Positions 17,226 to 25,257 of a stretch of DNA of 64,000 nt are shown here, in pieces. The DNA is taken from the NCBI GenBank assembly GCA_963169665.1, contig CAUJET010000153.1, positions 1-64,000 on the forward strand, given 5' to 3'. Both the position numbers and the translations under genes were made by a program. The notes beneath the pieces were generated by a model. It was not told the DNA's origin. It was given only the letters and a program-made list of their open reading frames with translations, and made no database searches. Source of the DNA: Actinomycetota bacterium. Its GTDB lineage: Bacteria > Actinomycetota > Acidimicrobiia > Acidimicrobiales > Ilumatobacteraceae. The first letter of the stretch is position 1. Each line of letters begins with the position of its first letter.

Positions 17226-18260
17226 TCACGGTTCGAGCAGGATCTTGCCGAAGAAGTCGGACCGTTCCATCTTCTGCTGCGCCTCGGCGCCGTCGGCGAG
17301 TGCGAACACGCTGTCGACCGGGGCCCGGAAGTCGCCCCCGCAGTACACGCCCCACGCCTCGCCGAACTCCTCGTAGCGGTACGGGTCGGAGCCGAGGATC
17401 TGGATGCCCATGTGGAACATGAACCCGAGCGAGGGGATGGTGGCCGTGTCGCCGGTGGTGTTGCCGCAGTTCACCAGTCGGCCGCGCACGCCGAGTGCGA
17501 ACATCGACTGCGCCCACAGCGCCGGGCCCACGTGATCGAACACCATGTCGACGCCCGCACCCGCGGTGTGCTCGCGGGCGAAGCCGGCGACGTCGGTCGT
17601 GCGGTTGTTGCAGGCGGCGTCGGCGCCGAGCGCCAACGCCTTCTCGCACTTGTCGTCGGTACCGGCGGTGGCGAGCACCCGGGCACCCGCGTGCTTGGCG
17701 AGCTGGATCGCCGCCATCGACACGCCGCTGCCGGCCGCGTGCACCATCATCGTCTCGCCGGCGACGAGCCGACCGACGGGGAACAGTGCGTGCCACGCGG
17801 TGAGCCAGGCGGTGGGGAAGCAGGCGGCCTGGTGCCACGACATGGAGTCGGGGATGCGGTGCACGTGCGACGCGGGGACGAGACAGCGCTCGGCGTAGCC
17901 GCCGGCGACGGTGCCACCGATGATGCCGAGATCGCCGTACAGGTCGCCCATGCCGGCGAGCTTCGACCCGGCGTGCACCTCGGCGAGCGACGGATCGACC
18001 ACCACACGGTCGCCGATCGACACGCCTTCGACCTCCGACCCCAGTTCCACCACGGTGCCGACGACGTCCATGCCGGCGATGTGCGGCAGCGAGAAGCCGG
18101 GCATGGCGAACCAGCCGTTGCGCTGCACGACGTCGAGGTGGTTGAGGCTGGTCGCGGCCACCTGCACGATCACGTCCCGTGCACCGGGGGTCGGGTCGTC
18201 GACGTCGACGTACTCCAGCACCTCGGGTCCGCCGGGTCGGTGGTACAGCAGGGCTTTCAC
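17226..18260 (-). CDS. Quinone oxidoreductase-like MDR protein
   Basis: A 344-residue medium-chain dehydrogenase/reductase. The N-terminal GroES-like domain contains PHIAGMDVVGTVVELGSEV, and the nucleotide-binding fold contains VHAAGSGVSMAAIQLAKHAGARVLATAG near residue 170. A full set of structural zinc Cys residues is missing, so it is probably a zinc-free NADPH:quinone or enoyl reductase. It lies 43 bp downstream of the second permease gene in the long operon. It could act on a pathway intermediate; I see no iron-sulfur domain that would make it a Rieske oxygenase reductase. Confidence 0.85.
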   Translation of the reverse strand: MKALLYHRPGGPEVLEYVDVDDPTPGARDVIVQVAATSLNHLDVVQRNGWFAMPGFSLPHIAGMDVVGTVVELGSEVEGVSIGDRVVVDPSLAEVHAGSKLAGMGDLYGDLGIIGGTVAGGYAERCLVPASHVHRIPDSMSWHQAACFPTAWLTAWHALFPVGRLVAGETMMVHAAGSGVSMAAIQLAKHAGARVLATAGTDDKCEKALALGADAACNNRTTDVAGFAREHTAGAGVDMVFDHVGPALWAQSMFALGVRGRLVNCGNTTGDTATIPSLGFMFHMGIQILGSDPYRYEEFGEAWGVYCGGDFRAPVDSVFALADGAEAQQKMERSDFFGKILLEP

Positions 18261-18303
18261 GTGGTTCTCCAGGGATGGGTGCTGGTTGCGGGATGTGTGC
18301 GGG

Positions 18304-19248
18304 TCAGGTGAGGCCGCGGACGAACGGCTGCGCCAGCGCCCGTGGCTGGCGGGTGCGCGTGGCGAACACGGCGGTCACGAGCAGGGCGACGATGTAGGGC
18401 AGGCTCGCCGCGAGCTGGGCGTTGATGCGGTAGCCGAGCACCGGGAGCGTCTGCTGCAGGGCGAAGAAGTAGCCGAACAGCACACAGCCGATGAGCGTGC
18501 CGCGCAGCGTCCAGCCACCGAAGATGACCGCAGCGATGGCGATGATGCCCTTCAGCCCCACGTGGCCGCCTTCGTAGCCGGCGATCGAGATCTGCCCGAG
18601 CACGAGCACGCCGCCGCCGAGGCCGGCGCACCCGCCCGCCACCATGATCGCCTCGCGTCGACGACGGTTCACGTGGATGCCCGACACGTCCGCCGACTGC
18701 GGGTTGTCGCCCACCGACCGGACCTCGAGGCCCCACCGGGTGCGGAACACGAGCCACCACGCCATGGGCACGACCGGCACGATGAGGTACATCGGCCACG
18801 GCTGGCCGAACAACGCCTCGCCGACGAGCGGCAGGTCGTGCAGCAGCGGCACCTTGGTCGGCTTCACCACGGAGGTGACGGCCTCCCATCGGCTGTCGAG
18901 GAACAGCGCCAGGCCGAGCACGAACAGGTTGAGCGTGAGGCCGACGACGAACTGGTCGATGCTGAGCTGGTGGCTGAGATGTGCCTGCACGAGCGACACC
19001 ACGACCCCCATGAGCACGCCGATCAGCAGGGCGAGCGGCACGTTGTCGAACGCGCCCCACGCGACGGCGGAGCTGTAGGCACCGCCGATCATCATCGCTT
19101 CGATCGAGATGTTGAGCGTGCCGGCGCGCTCGGCGATCCACTCGCCCACGGCGGCGAATGCGAGCACGATCGCGAACCGCATCGCCGACTGGTACATGGC
19201 CTCCGACGACAGGACGTCGCCGACGGCGGATGCAGCGCTGGCGATCAT
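18304..19248 (-). CDS. ABC importer permease 2 (BMP/nucleoside type)
   Basis: A 314-residue integral membrane protein of the BPD_transp_2 family with about eight to ten hydrophobic segments. ERAGTLNISIEAMMIGGAY near residue 42 is the typical N-I-x-x-E-G/A coupling region of branched-chain/nucleoside permeases, and VRSVGDNPQSADVSGI is the cytoplasmic loop that contacts the ATPase. The ATG at 19248 overlaps the preceding permease stop by 4 bp; the frame stays open upstream but covers that gene. With permease 1, the fused ATPase and the binding lipoprotein it forms one importer. Confidence 0.88.
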   Translation of the reverse strand: MIASAASAVGDVLSSEAMYQSAMRFAIVLAFAAVGEWIAERAGTLNISIEAMMIGGAYSSAVAWGAFDNVPLALLIGVLMGVVVSLVQAHLSHQLSIDQFVVGLTLNLFVLGLALFLDSRWEAVTSVVKPTKVPLLHDLPLVGEALFGQPWPMYLIVPVVPMAWWLVFRTRWGLEVRSVGDNPQSADVSGIHVNRRRREAIMVAGGCAGLGGGVLVLGQISIAGYEGGHVGLKGIIAIAAVIFGGWTLRGTLIGCVLFGYFFALQQTLPVLGYRINAQLAASLPYIVALLVTAVFATRTRQPRALAQPFVRGLT

Positions 19249-20408
19249 CGCGCCACCGCCACGACGGGCTCGTCGGTCGACACGGGCGCGGGTGGCGGGC
19301 TCACCCGGCGCCGTTGGATGGCTGCGACCGCGGGCGGCACGAGGAGTGCGAGCACGAGCAGCGACCGCACGACGTCGACGATCGAGCGCTCCACGCCGGT
19401 GGCGGCGAGGAAGCCCGACCCGGTGCGCAGCGCGCCGAACACGAGGGCCACCGGGATGCAGGCGAGCGGCCGGTTGCGGGCGACGAGCGCCACGAGCAGT
19501 CCCTCCCACCCCACGTTGTTCGCAAAGCCCGGCGTGTAGCGGAAGTTGGCCGTGCCCGCGGCGAGCATGGTGGCGCCCGCGAGGCCGGCGAAGGCGCCGC
19601 TGAGCATCAGTGCCGACGCCCCGGCGAGCACGACGGGCACGCCGATGCGCTGGGCCGTGCGTGGGTTGCGCCCGAGCACGGTGAGGCGGAATCCCCAGGT
19701 CGAACGGCTGAGGAGCACCGAGACCAGGACGGCGAGCACCACCGCGAGCACGACCGACCACGGGAAGGCGTTGCCGAAGATGCGGATGAACCCGATGCGG
19801 GTGTCGGCGTCGAGTTGGGCGCTGGTCTGCACGCGGTTGGGCTTGTTCGGGTCGTCGTCGAGCAGCAGGAACGTGCGGGTGAGCAGATAGCCGGTGCCCT
19901 GCGAGGCGATGAAGACGAGCAGCAGGGTGGTGATCACCTCGGGCACCTTGCGCCAGTACCGCAGCAAGGCGGCGATGCCGGCCCAGACGGCCCCACCCAC
20001 CACGCCGGCGAGCAGCGCGAGCACGAGGACGAACGGGCCGCTGCCCTGGGTGGCGACGTAGGTGGCCGTAGCGGCACCGACGGCGAGCTGGCCCTCCTGG
20101 CCGATGTTCACGAGCCCGGCGCGGGTGGAGACGATCGCGCCCAGCGCGACGATCAGCAGCGGTGCCGACTCGGCGAGGGTGTCGCCCCAGCGGCCCGGCT
20201 TGCGGATGCTGCCGTCGATCAGCGCCGTGAACACCTTCCGCCACGGACCGCCGGTGACGGCGATCAGCAGCGCCGACAGGGCGAGCGCGACCGCGATGGC
20301 GAGGACGTAGAGCGCCACCAGCTTCGCACCGCGCATCATCCTCGGACCGTTCGTCGCGCTCGTCCCGGTCGCCCGGTCGAGCGAGACGGCTGGTTCGTTC
20401 GAGCTCAT
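19245..20408 (-). CDS. ABC importer permease 1 (BMP/nucleoside type)
   Basis: A 387-residue membrane protein. STRAGLVNIGQEGQLAVGAA is the conserved permease region and LTVLGRNPRTAQRIGV the loop toward the ATPase. The extended N-terminus (about 30 residues before the first helix) and a periplasmic insert around DDDPNKPNRVQTS fit the YufP/NupP subfamily. The ATG at 20408 overlaps the ATPase stop by 4 bp. Characterised relatives import purine nucleosides, but BMP systems with other ligands exist, so ligand identity stays open. Confidence 0.88.
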   Translation of the reverse strand: MSSNEPAVSLDRATGTSATNGPRMMRGAKLVALYVLAIAVALALSALLIAVTGGPWRKVFTALIDGSIRKPGRWGDTLAESAPLLIVALGAIVSTRAGLVNIGQEGQLAVGAATATYVATQGSGPFVLVLALLAGVVGGAVWAGIAALLRYWRKVPEVITTLLLVFIASQGTGYLLTRTFLLLDDDPNKPNRVQTSAQLDADTRIGFIRIFGNAFPWSVVLAVVLAVLVSVLLSRSTWGFRLTVLGRNPRTAQRIGVPVVLAGASALMLSGAFAGLAGATMLAAGTANFRYTPGFANNVGWEGLLVALVARNRPLACIPVALVFGALRTGSGFLAATGVERSIVDVVRSLLVLALLVPPAVAAIQRRRVSPPPAPVSTDEPVVAVAR

Positions 20409-22039
20409 GCGGACGCTCCCGTGGATTCGTCGATGCCGACGCCGCCGAGCAGCAGCCCCAGTCGTTCGGACGTGGCCTCGCGGCGGTCGAGTTCGCCGAT
20501 GACCCGACCGCGTGAGAGCACCACGATGCGGCTCGACAGGGCGAGGATCTCCTCCAGCTCGGTGGAGATCAACAGCACGGCGATCCCGCTCTCCGCGGCG
20601 GCACGCAGGCGATTGCTCATGTACTCGATCGCACCGACGTCGAGGCCCCGGGTGGGTTGCGCCGCCACCAGGACCGTGGGGCGGTGCCCGAGCTCGCGGG
20701 CGAGCACGACGCGCTGCTGGTTGCCGCCCGACAGGCTGCCGAACGGTGCGTCCGGTCCGGCCGCCTGGATGTCGAACTCCCGCATCAGCTCGACGGCACG
20801 GGCCCGCATCCGCTTGCGGTCGATGAGGCCCATCCGTGCCGTCGAGCCGATGCGGTCGAGCACCAGGTTCTCGGCCACGCTCATGTCGAGCACGCAACCC
20901 GAGTCGTGGCGATCCTCCGGGATCACGCCGATCCCGAGGTCGGCCATGCACCCGGCGCGCCCGGTGCGAGCGGTGGTGCCGTTCACGCTGACGCTGCCGC
21001 CGTCGAGGGTGACGAGGCTCGACAGGAGGTCGCCCAGCTCGCGCTGGCCGTTGCCCTCCACACCGGCGACGCCGACGATCTCGCCGGCGCGGACCTCGAT
21101 CGAGAGGTCGTCGAGCAGCGTCACGCCGTCGCGCATCAGCCGCGCCCGGTCGATGCTCAGCACGACGGGGCGTGCCGCACGATCGGCAGCGACCACCGCT
21201 GCTTCGGCCTCGTCGCGCTCGGCCCGTACCGCCTGGTCGGCGGGGTCGCCCTGATCGATGAGGTCGATGGCACCGAACGCCGCGGCGTTCGTGCGCAGGC
21301 TCACGTCGCGTCCCACCATGGCCTTCGCCAACGCCGGTGCGGTCGCCTCGACGGTGCGGCTGCGTTCGGCGACGCGGCCCTGGCGCATGATCGTGATGCG
21401 GTCGGTGGCGTGCAGGATCTCGGCGAGCTTGTGGCTCACGAGCGCCACGGCACGCTGTTCGGCGGCGACGACGTCGCGCAGCGTCGTGAACAGCTGCTCG
21501 CTCTCGGCCGGCGTGAGCACCGACGTCGGTTCGTCGAGGATGAGGATCTTGGGGTCGCGGCGCAGACACTTGATGAGCTCCACGCGCTGACGCAGACCTG
21601 CGGAGAGTTCGCCGACGCGACGGTCGGGATCGATCTCGAGGCCGTAGTGCTCGGCCGTCTCCATCACCTGGCGACGGGCGGCCGAACGATCGAACTTGGA
21701 GGCGTCACCGAGGAGCACGTTCTCCCACACGGTGAGCGCCTCGACGAGGCTGAGGTGCTGGTGCACCATGCCGATGCCGAGCTCCGCAGCGGTCTGCGGG
21801 TCGTGGATCACGACCTCGCGCCCACCGAGCTCGACGGTGCCCTCGTCGGGCTGCACGAGCCCGATGAGGATCTTCATGAGGGTCGACTTCCCGGCGCCGT
21901 TCTCGCCGAGGATGCCGTGCACCTCGCCGGGAAGCAGTTCGAGATCGACGCCGGCGCACGCGACCACGGGGCCGTAGCGCTTCGTGACGCCGGTCAGCCG
22001 GACGGCGGGGGCGAGCGCCACAGCGCCCGCCCCCTCCAT
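20405..22039 (-). CDS. ABC importer ATPase with two fused nucleotide-binding domains
   Basis: A 544-residue tandem ATPase like the YufO/RbsA type. The first domain has Walker A GENGAGKST (about 45), signature LSAGLRQRVELIKCL and Walker B ILILDEPTSVL. The second has a degenerate Walker A (GVEGNGQREL), signature LSGGNQQRVVLARELG and a Walker-B-like VLVAAQPTRGLD. The second site therefore lacks the Lys and catalytic Glu, the usual asymmetry for this family. I chose the ATG at 22039 (MEGAGAVALA) just before the first beta strand. It starts 47 nt after the lipoprotein gene and powers the two permeases downstream. Confidence 0.9.
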   Translation of the reverse strand: MEGAGAVALAPAVRLTGVTKRYGPVVACAGVDLELLPGEVHGILGENGAGKSTLMKILIGLVQPDEGTVELGGREVVIHDPQTAAELGIGMVHQHLSLVEALTVWENVLLGDASKFDRSAARRQVMETAEHYGLEIDPDRRVGELSAGLRQRVELIKCLRRDPKILILDEPTSVLTPAESEQLFTTLRDVVAAEQRAVALVSHKLAEILHATDRITIMRQGRVAERSRTVEATAPALAKAMVGRDVSLRTNAAAFGAIDLIDQGDPADQAVRAERDEAEAAVVAADRAARPVVLSIDRARLMRDGVTLLDDLSIEVRAGEIVGVAGVEGNGQRELGDLLSSLVTLDGGSVSVNGTTARTGRAGCMADLGIGVIPEDRHDSGCVLDMSVAENLVLDRIGSTARMGLIDRKRMRARAVELMREFDIQAAGPDAPFGSLSGGNQQRVVLARELGHRPTVLVAAQPTRGLDVGAIEYMSNRLRAAAESGIAVLLISTELEEILALSSRIVVLSRGRVIGELDRREATSERLGLLLGGVGIDESTGASA

Positions 22040-22085
22040 GCCGAATGCTCCGCGTCCGTCGGACGGGGATGCGGTGGACAACTCG

Positions 22086-23279
22086 TCAGCCGCCCGCGTA
22101 CGCCTGGCCCTTGATGGCACCGAAGTCGGCGGCGAAGTCGCCGGCGGCGATCTGCGCGTAGACCTCGTCCATGGCGGCCTGCTGCTCGGGGGTCGCGTCG
22201 CAGATCTCGGCGCCCGGCTCCGGGTCGACACCCACGTGGAACACGCGCACGCCACCCTCTTCGAGGGTGCCGGCGAGGATCTCGTTGAGGATCACGTCGA
22301 GATAGTCGCCACCGTCGAACTTGACCTGGATCTGGTAGTCGAGGTCGTCACGGGCGCAGGCGCTCGAGGCGCCGGCCGACATCGTGATGAGACCCGACTC
22401 GTTGGCGAGCTTGACGAGCGGCTCGTGTGCGCCGCCGAGATACGGGTAGACCGCGTCGGCACCGTTGGTGATCGCACCGTTGAGTGCCTCGGTGGCGCCG
22501 GCGGTGTTGTCGAAGTCGAACGGGAACGCACCCGACGGGATGTAGGTCATCGTGAAGGCGGGATCGACGGCCATGAGGCCCATCTCGTAGGCGAGGTACG
22601 CCTCCTTCTCGAAGTTCAGGTCGCAGCAGCCGATGAACACGGCGCTGTCGCCGCCGGACTCCTGCAGGAGCAGGCCGGTCGCGAAGCCCGCCGAGTAGCT
22701 GATCTCGGAGGAGTCGTCCTGGCTCTGGGCGAGGCCCGGGGTCTCCGGGTAGCCGGCGCCGCAGTTGCAGTACCAGAAGATGTCGGGGTACTGCGGGATC
22801 AGGTCGGCCAGCGGATCGGCGATCTCGCTCGCACCCACGAGGATCACATCGACGCCCTGCTCGGCCAGGTTGGCGAGCTCGGTGGCGGCGTCCTCGGTGG
22901 TGATGTTGTCGACGACGATGGGCTCGGCGTAGCCGTTCTCCTCGGAGATGGCGGTGGCCTTGTCGACCATCGCCTGGTAGTACGCGCCGTCGTCGCGCGG
23001 GCCGGCAGCGGCCACGCCGAACACGACCGTGCCGTCACCGTTGGTGTCGAGGTCGACGCCCTCACCGGCAGGTGCGGCCGTGGTGTCGGTGGTCTCCTCG
23101 GCCGCCGTGGTGGCGGGTGCTTCGGCGGCGGTGGTCTCCGGGGCGGCCTCGGTCTCCTCCGGCGCTGCCGCGGTGGTCTCCGTGGTCGCGCTGTCGGTGG
23201 TCTCTTCGTCGTCGCCGCACGATGCGGCGACCAGGCTCAGGGCGGCGATGGCCGCCAGTGCGATGTGCGATTTCCTCAT
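22086..23279 (-). CDS. BMP-family substrate-binding lipoprotein
   Basis: A 397-residue binding protein anchored outside the membrane. The N-terminus MRKSHIALAAIAALSLVAASC ends in a lipobox with Cys21. A Thr/Glu/Ala-rich linker (about residues 22-75, many ETTAA units) leads to a BMP/PnrA-like domain (VVFGVAAAGPRDDGAYYQAMVD). Family members bind nucleosides or related molecules. The domain has several extra Cys residues (CNCG, GCCDL) that are unusual for a BMP protein and may form disulfides. It is the first gene of the importer block within the long operon, 116 bp downstream of the RraA-like gene. Confidence 0.88.
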   Translation of the reverse strand: MRKSHIALAAIAALSLVAASCGDDEETTDSATTETTAAAPEETEAAPETTAAEAPATTAAEETTDTTAAPAGEGVDLDTNGDGTVVFGVAAAGPRDDGAYYQAMVDKATAISEENGYAEPIVVDNITTEDAATELANLAEQGVDVILVGASEIADPLADLIPQYPDIFWYCNCGAGYPETPGLAQSQDDSSEISYSAGFATGLLLQESGGDSAVFIGCCDLNFEKEAYLAYEMGLMAVDPAFTMTYIPSGAFPFDFDNTAGATEALNGAITNGADAVYPYLGGAHEPLVKLANESGLITMSAGASSACARDDLDYQIQVKFDGGDYLDVILNEILAGTLEEGGVRVFHVGVDPEPGAEICDATPEQQAAMDEVYAQIAAGDFAADFGAIKGQAYAGG

Positions 23280-23395
23280 GGTTCTCCCCCACGGTTCGTG
23301 GTGTTCTGGTGTTCGGTGTGTTCGTCGTGTGATGTGTGTCTGGGTGTGTGTCGTGGAGCGATGTGCTCCGGCGGGGTCCCTCCCGTGCCCCTTGG

Positions 23396-24091
23396 TCACC
23401 CCCTCCTGTCTCGATCGGACGCGAGTTCGGACGCGAGTTCGGACGCGAGCGCTGCCAGTTCGGCGAGCATGGCGCGCTTGTGGCGGTAGGCGGCCGCGAG
23501 CGGCTCGCCGGCGGCGAGCGCCTCGGCGACGAGGACCTCGGCCGCGGCGTAGCGAGCGGCGGCGTCGAGGACGTCGTCGGCACGGTCGGCCGGGATGCGC
23601 ACGCAGCCGGACGGATCGATCACGATGACATCACCGGTGGCGACGCAGACGCCATCGACCGCGACCACCTCGCCGACCGACAGCAGGTGTGCGCTGCCGT
23701 TCGGGCCGACCACTCGCTCGCCGGCGGCGAGCACGGGCAGACCGATCGCGGTCATGTCGTCGCGATCGCGGACCCAGCCGTCGACGAGGACGCCGACGGC
23801 GCCCTGCTGGCTGGCGGCACCGGCGAGGATCTCGCCGAACACCGCGCCCGGCACGGGTCGCGCGCCGGCGATCACCACGACACGGTCGGTGAGGTCGGCG
23901 GAGAGCACGTCGTAGATGGGGCTGAGGCCGGGGCCGGACGTGTCGTGGGCGAGCTGCACCGTGAGGGCGCGACCCGACACCACCGAGGACGCGCTCACGA
24001 CCGGGGCGAGCGGTGGCGTGAGCCAACCGTCCATGCCCCAGAGGGCGAGCACGTCGGCGATGGCCGACACGGGCGCGACCTCACCCTTCAC
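23396..24091 (-). CDS. RraA-like aldolase/decarboxylase family protein
   Basis: A 231-residue protein of the RraA/HMG-aldolase fold. GEILAGAASQQGAVGVLVDGWVRDRDDM supplies the G-x-D-G and Arg-Asp metal-site residues, and DVIVIDPSGCVRIPADRADDVL is the conserved end. Members cleave 4-hydroxy-4-methyl-2-oxoglutarate or decarboxylate oxaloacetate; RNase E inhibition applies only to some. The start is GTG 24091, whose GTGA overlaps the Rieske oxygenase stop. The C-terminal tail (ASELASELASD) comes from three 12-bp repeats at 23415-23450 and looks recent. It is a plausible lower-pathway enzyme. Confidence 0.83.
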   Translation of the reverse strand: MKGEVAPVSAIADVLALWGMDGWLTPPLAPVVSASSVVSGRALTVQLAHDTSGPGLSPIYDVLSADLTDRVVVIAGARPVPGAVFGEILAGAASQQGAVGVLVDGWVRDRDDMTAIGLPVLAAGERVVGPNGSAHLLSVGEVVAVDGVCVATGDVIVIDPSGCVRIPADRADDVLDAAARYAAAEVLVAEALAAGEPLAAAYRHKRAMLAELAALASELASELASDRDRRG

Positions 24092-25257
24092 CCTGCCGGC
24101 CAGGCCTTCCGGTAGTGCTGCACGAGCCACTTGTTGAACTGCACGTGGCTCTCCTCCTGCCAGGAGTAGCGACCGCGGGCGGCGTAGCGGCTGTGCATGC
24201 CGCGCTGGACCTTGGTGGTCGCGTCCTGGTCCTGCTGCACGAAGACCTGCACGCCGGCGTCGCTCATCTTGAACAGGTGGTCGAACATCGGGTGCTCGAG
24301 GGCGGAGGGGTGGAACAGGTATCCGATCTCCACGTCGATCGTGTCGGCCGTCTTCGGGCGCACGATGAAGAAGAACGCCTGATCGGGTGCGGTGCCGAAG
24401 CACAGCGTCGGCGGCATCAGCGCGAAGGTGGAGCGGGTGCGCTCCTCCTCGGTGAGCATCGGGAAGATCGGCATCAGGGCCTTGGTGGTCGCGTTGAACC
24501 CGCCGTCGATGTGGATGTAGCCGTTGGTGCGGAAGATGACGTTGGAGCCGGGCTGCCAGTCGACCGGGAACGCCGCGAGCTCGCTCGGGCAGAAGTCCTG
24601 GATCGTGTGGTGGAGCTTGTTCGCGTGGTAGCCGTCGTTGAAGTTCTCGAACATCACCTTCCAGTTCCACGGGAGGTCGGTGAGGGTGAACGTGCCGGGG
24701 CACACGGCGTGCTCGAGGTCGTAGTGCTCGAGGTACGGGGCGTAGGTGGCGAGCGTGGGGGCGAGCGGCTCGGCATCGGGATCGCAGTGCACGAACACGA
24801 AGCCCTGCCACAGCTCCACCTTGAGCGCCGGCAGTGGGAAGTCCTTCTTCTCGAACCCGACGGTGCGTTCCATGGCCGGCGCGCCGAGGAGGCGGCCGGT
24901 GAGGTCGTAGCTCCACAGGTGGTACGGGCAGGTGAACTTGGTGCAGTGGCCCTCGTCGTCGGCGATCTGCATGCCGCGGTGCTGGCAGATCGACGAGAAG
25001 GCGTGGACCTCGCCGTCCTTGGCCCGGGCGACGATGATCTGCTCGCCGTTGCCGGTGGTGGTCGTGAAGTAGTCGCCCGGCTCGGGGATGCGGCTCGCCA
25101 CACCGACGCACTGCCACTGCGAGGCGAACACGGCCTCGCGCTCGAACACGAGGAACTCCTCGGAGGTGTAGATCTCCGGCGGCATCGTGACCGCGGTGGC
25201 GTAGTCGGTGGTGCTCGCGTCGAACGACGTGAGCAGCTCGTCGGTGAGGATCGTCAT
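24088..25257 (-). CDS. Rieske ring-hydroxylating oxygenase alpha subunit
   Basis: A 389-residue oxygenase with Rieske ligands C91-Q-H93 and C110-P-Y-H113 and a catalytic iron site NFNDGYHANKLHH near residue 200. It belongs to the phenylpropionate/choline-monooxygenase-like group, distinct from the VanA-like enzyme at 9365. Neither a small beta subunit nor a reductase is encoded nearby. It overlaps the hydantoinase B gene upstream and the RraA-like gene downstream by 4 bp each, so it is made in step with them. Hydroxylation or N-demethylation of a ring compound is the likely reaction. Confidence 0.9.
   Translation of the reverse strand: MTILTDELLTSFDASTTDYATAVTMPPEIYTSEEFLVFEREAVFASQWQCVGVASRIPEPGDYFTTTTGNGEQIIVARAKDGEVHAFSSICQHRGMQIADDEGHCTKFTCPYHLWSYDLTGRLLGAPAMERTVGFEKKDFPLPALKVELWQGFVFVHCDPDAEPLAPTLATYAPYLEHYDLEHAVCPGTFTLTDLPWNWKVMFENFNDGYHANKLHHTIQDFCPSELAAFPVDWQPGSNVIFRTNGYIHIDGGFNATTKALMPIFPMLTEEERTRSTFALMPPTLCFGTAPDQAFFFIVRPKTADTIDVEIGYLFHPSALEHPMFDHLFKMSDAGVQVFVQQDQDATTKVQRGMHSRYAARGRYSWQEESHVQFNKWLVQHYRKAWPAG

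Noticed and set aside
23280-23395. A regulatory element in the GT-rich gap before the BMP gene
   Set aside because: The gap has repeated GTGT runs but no palindrome matching the GntR site and no clear promoter; nothing supportable.
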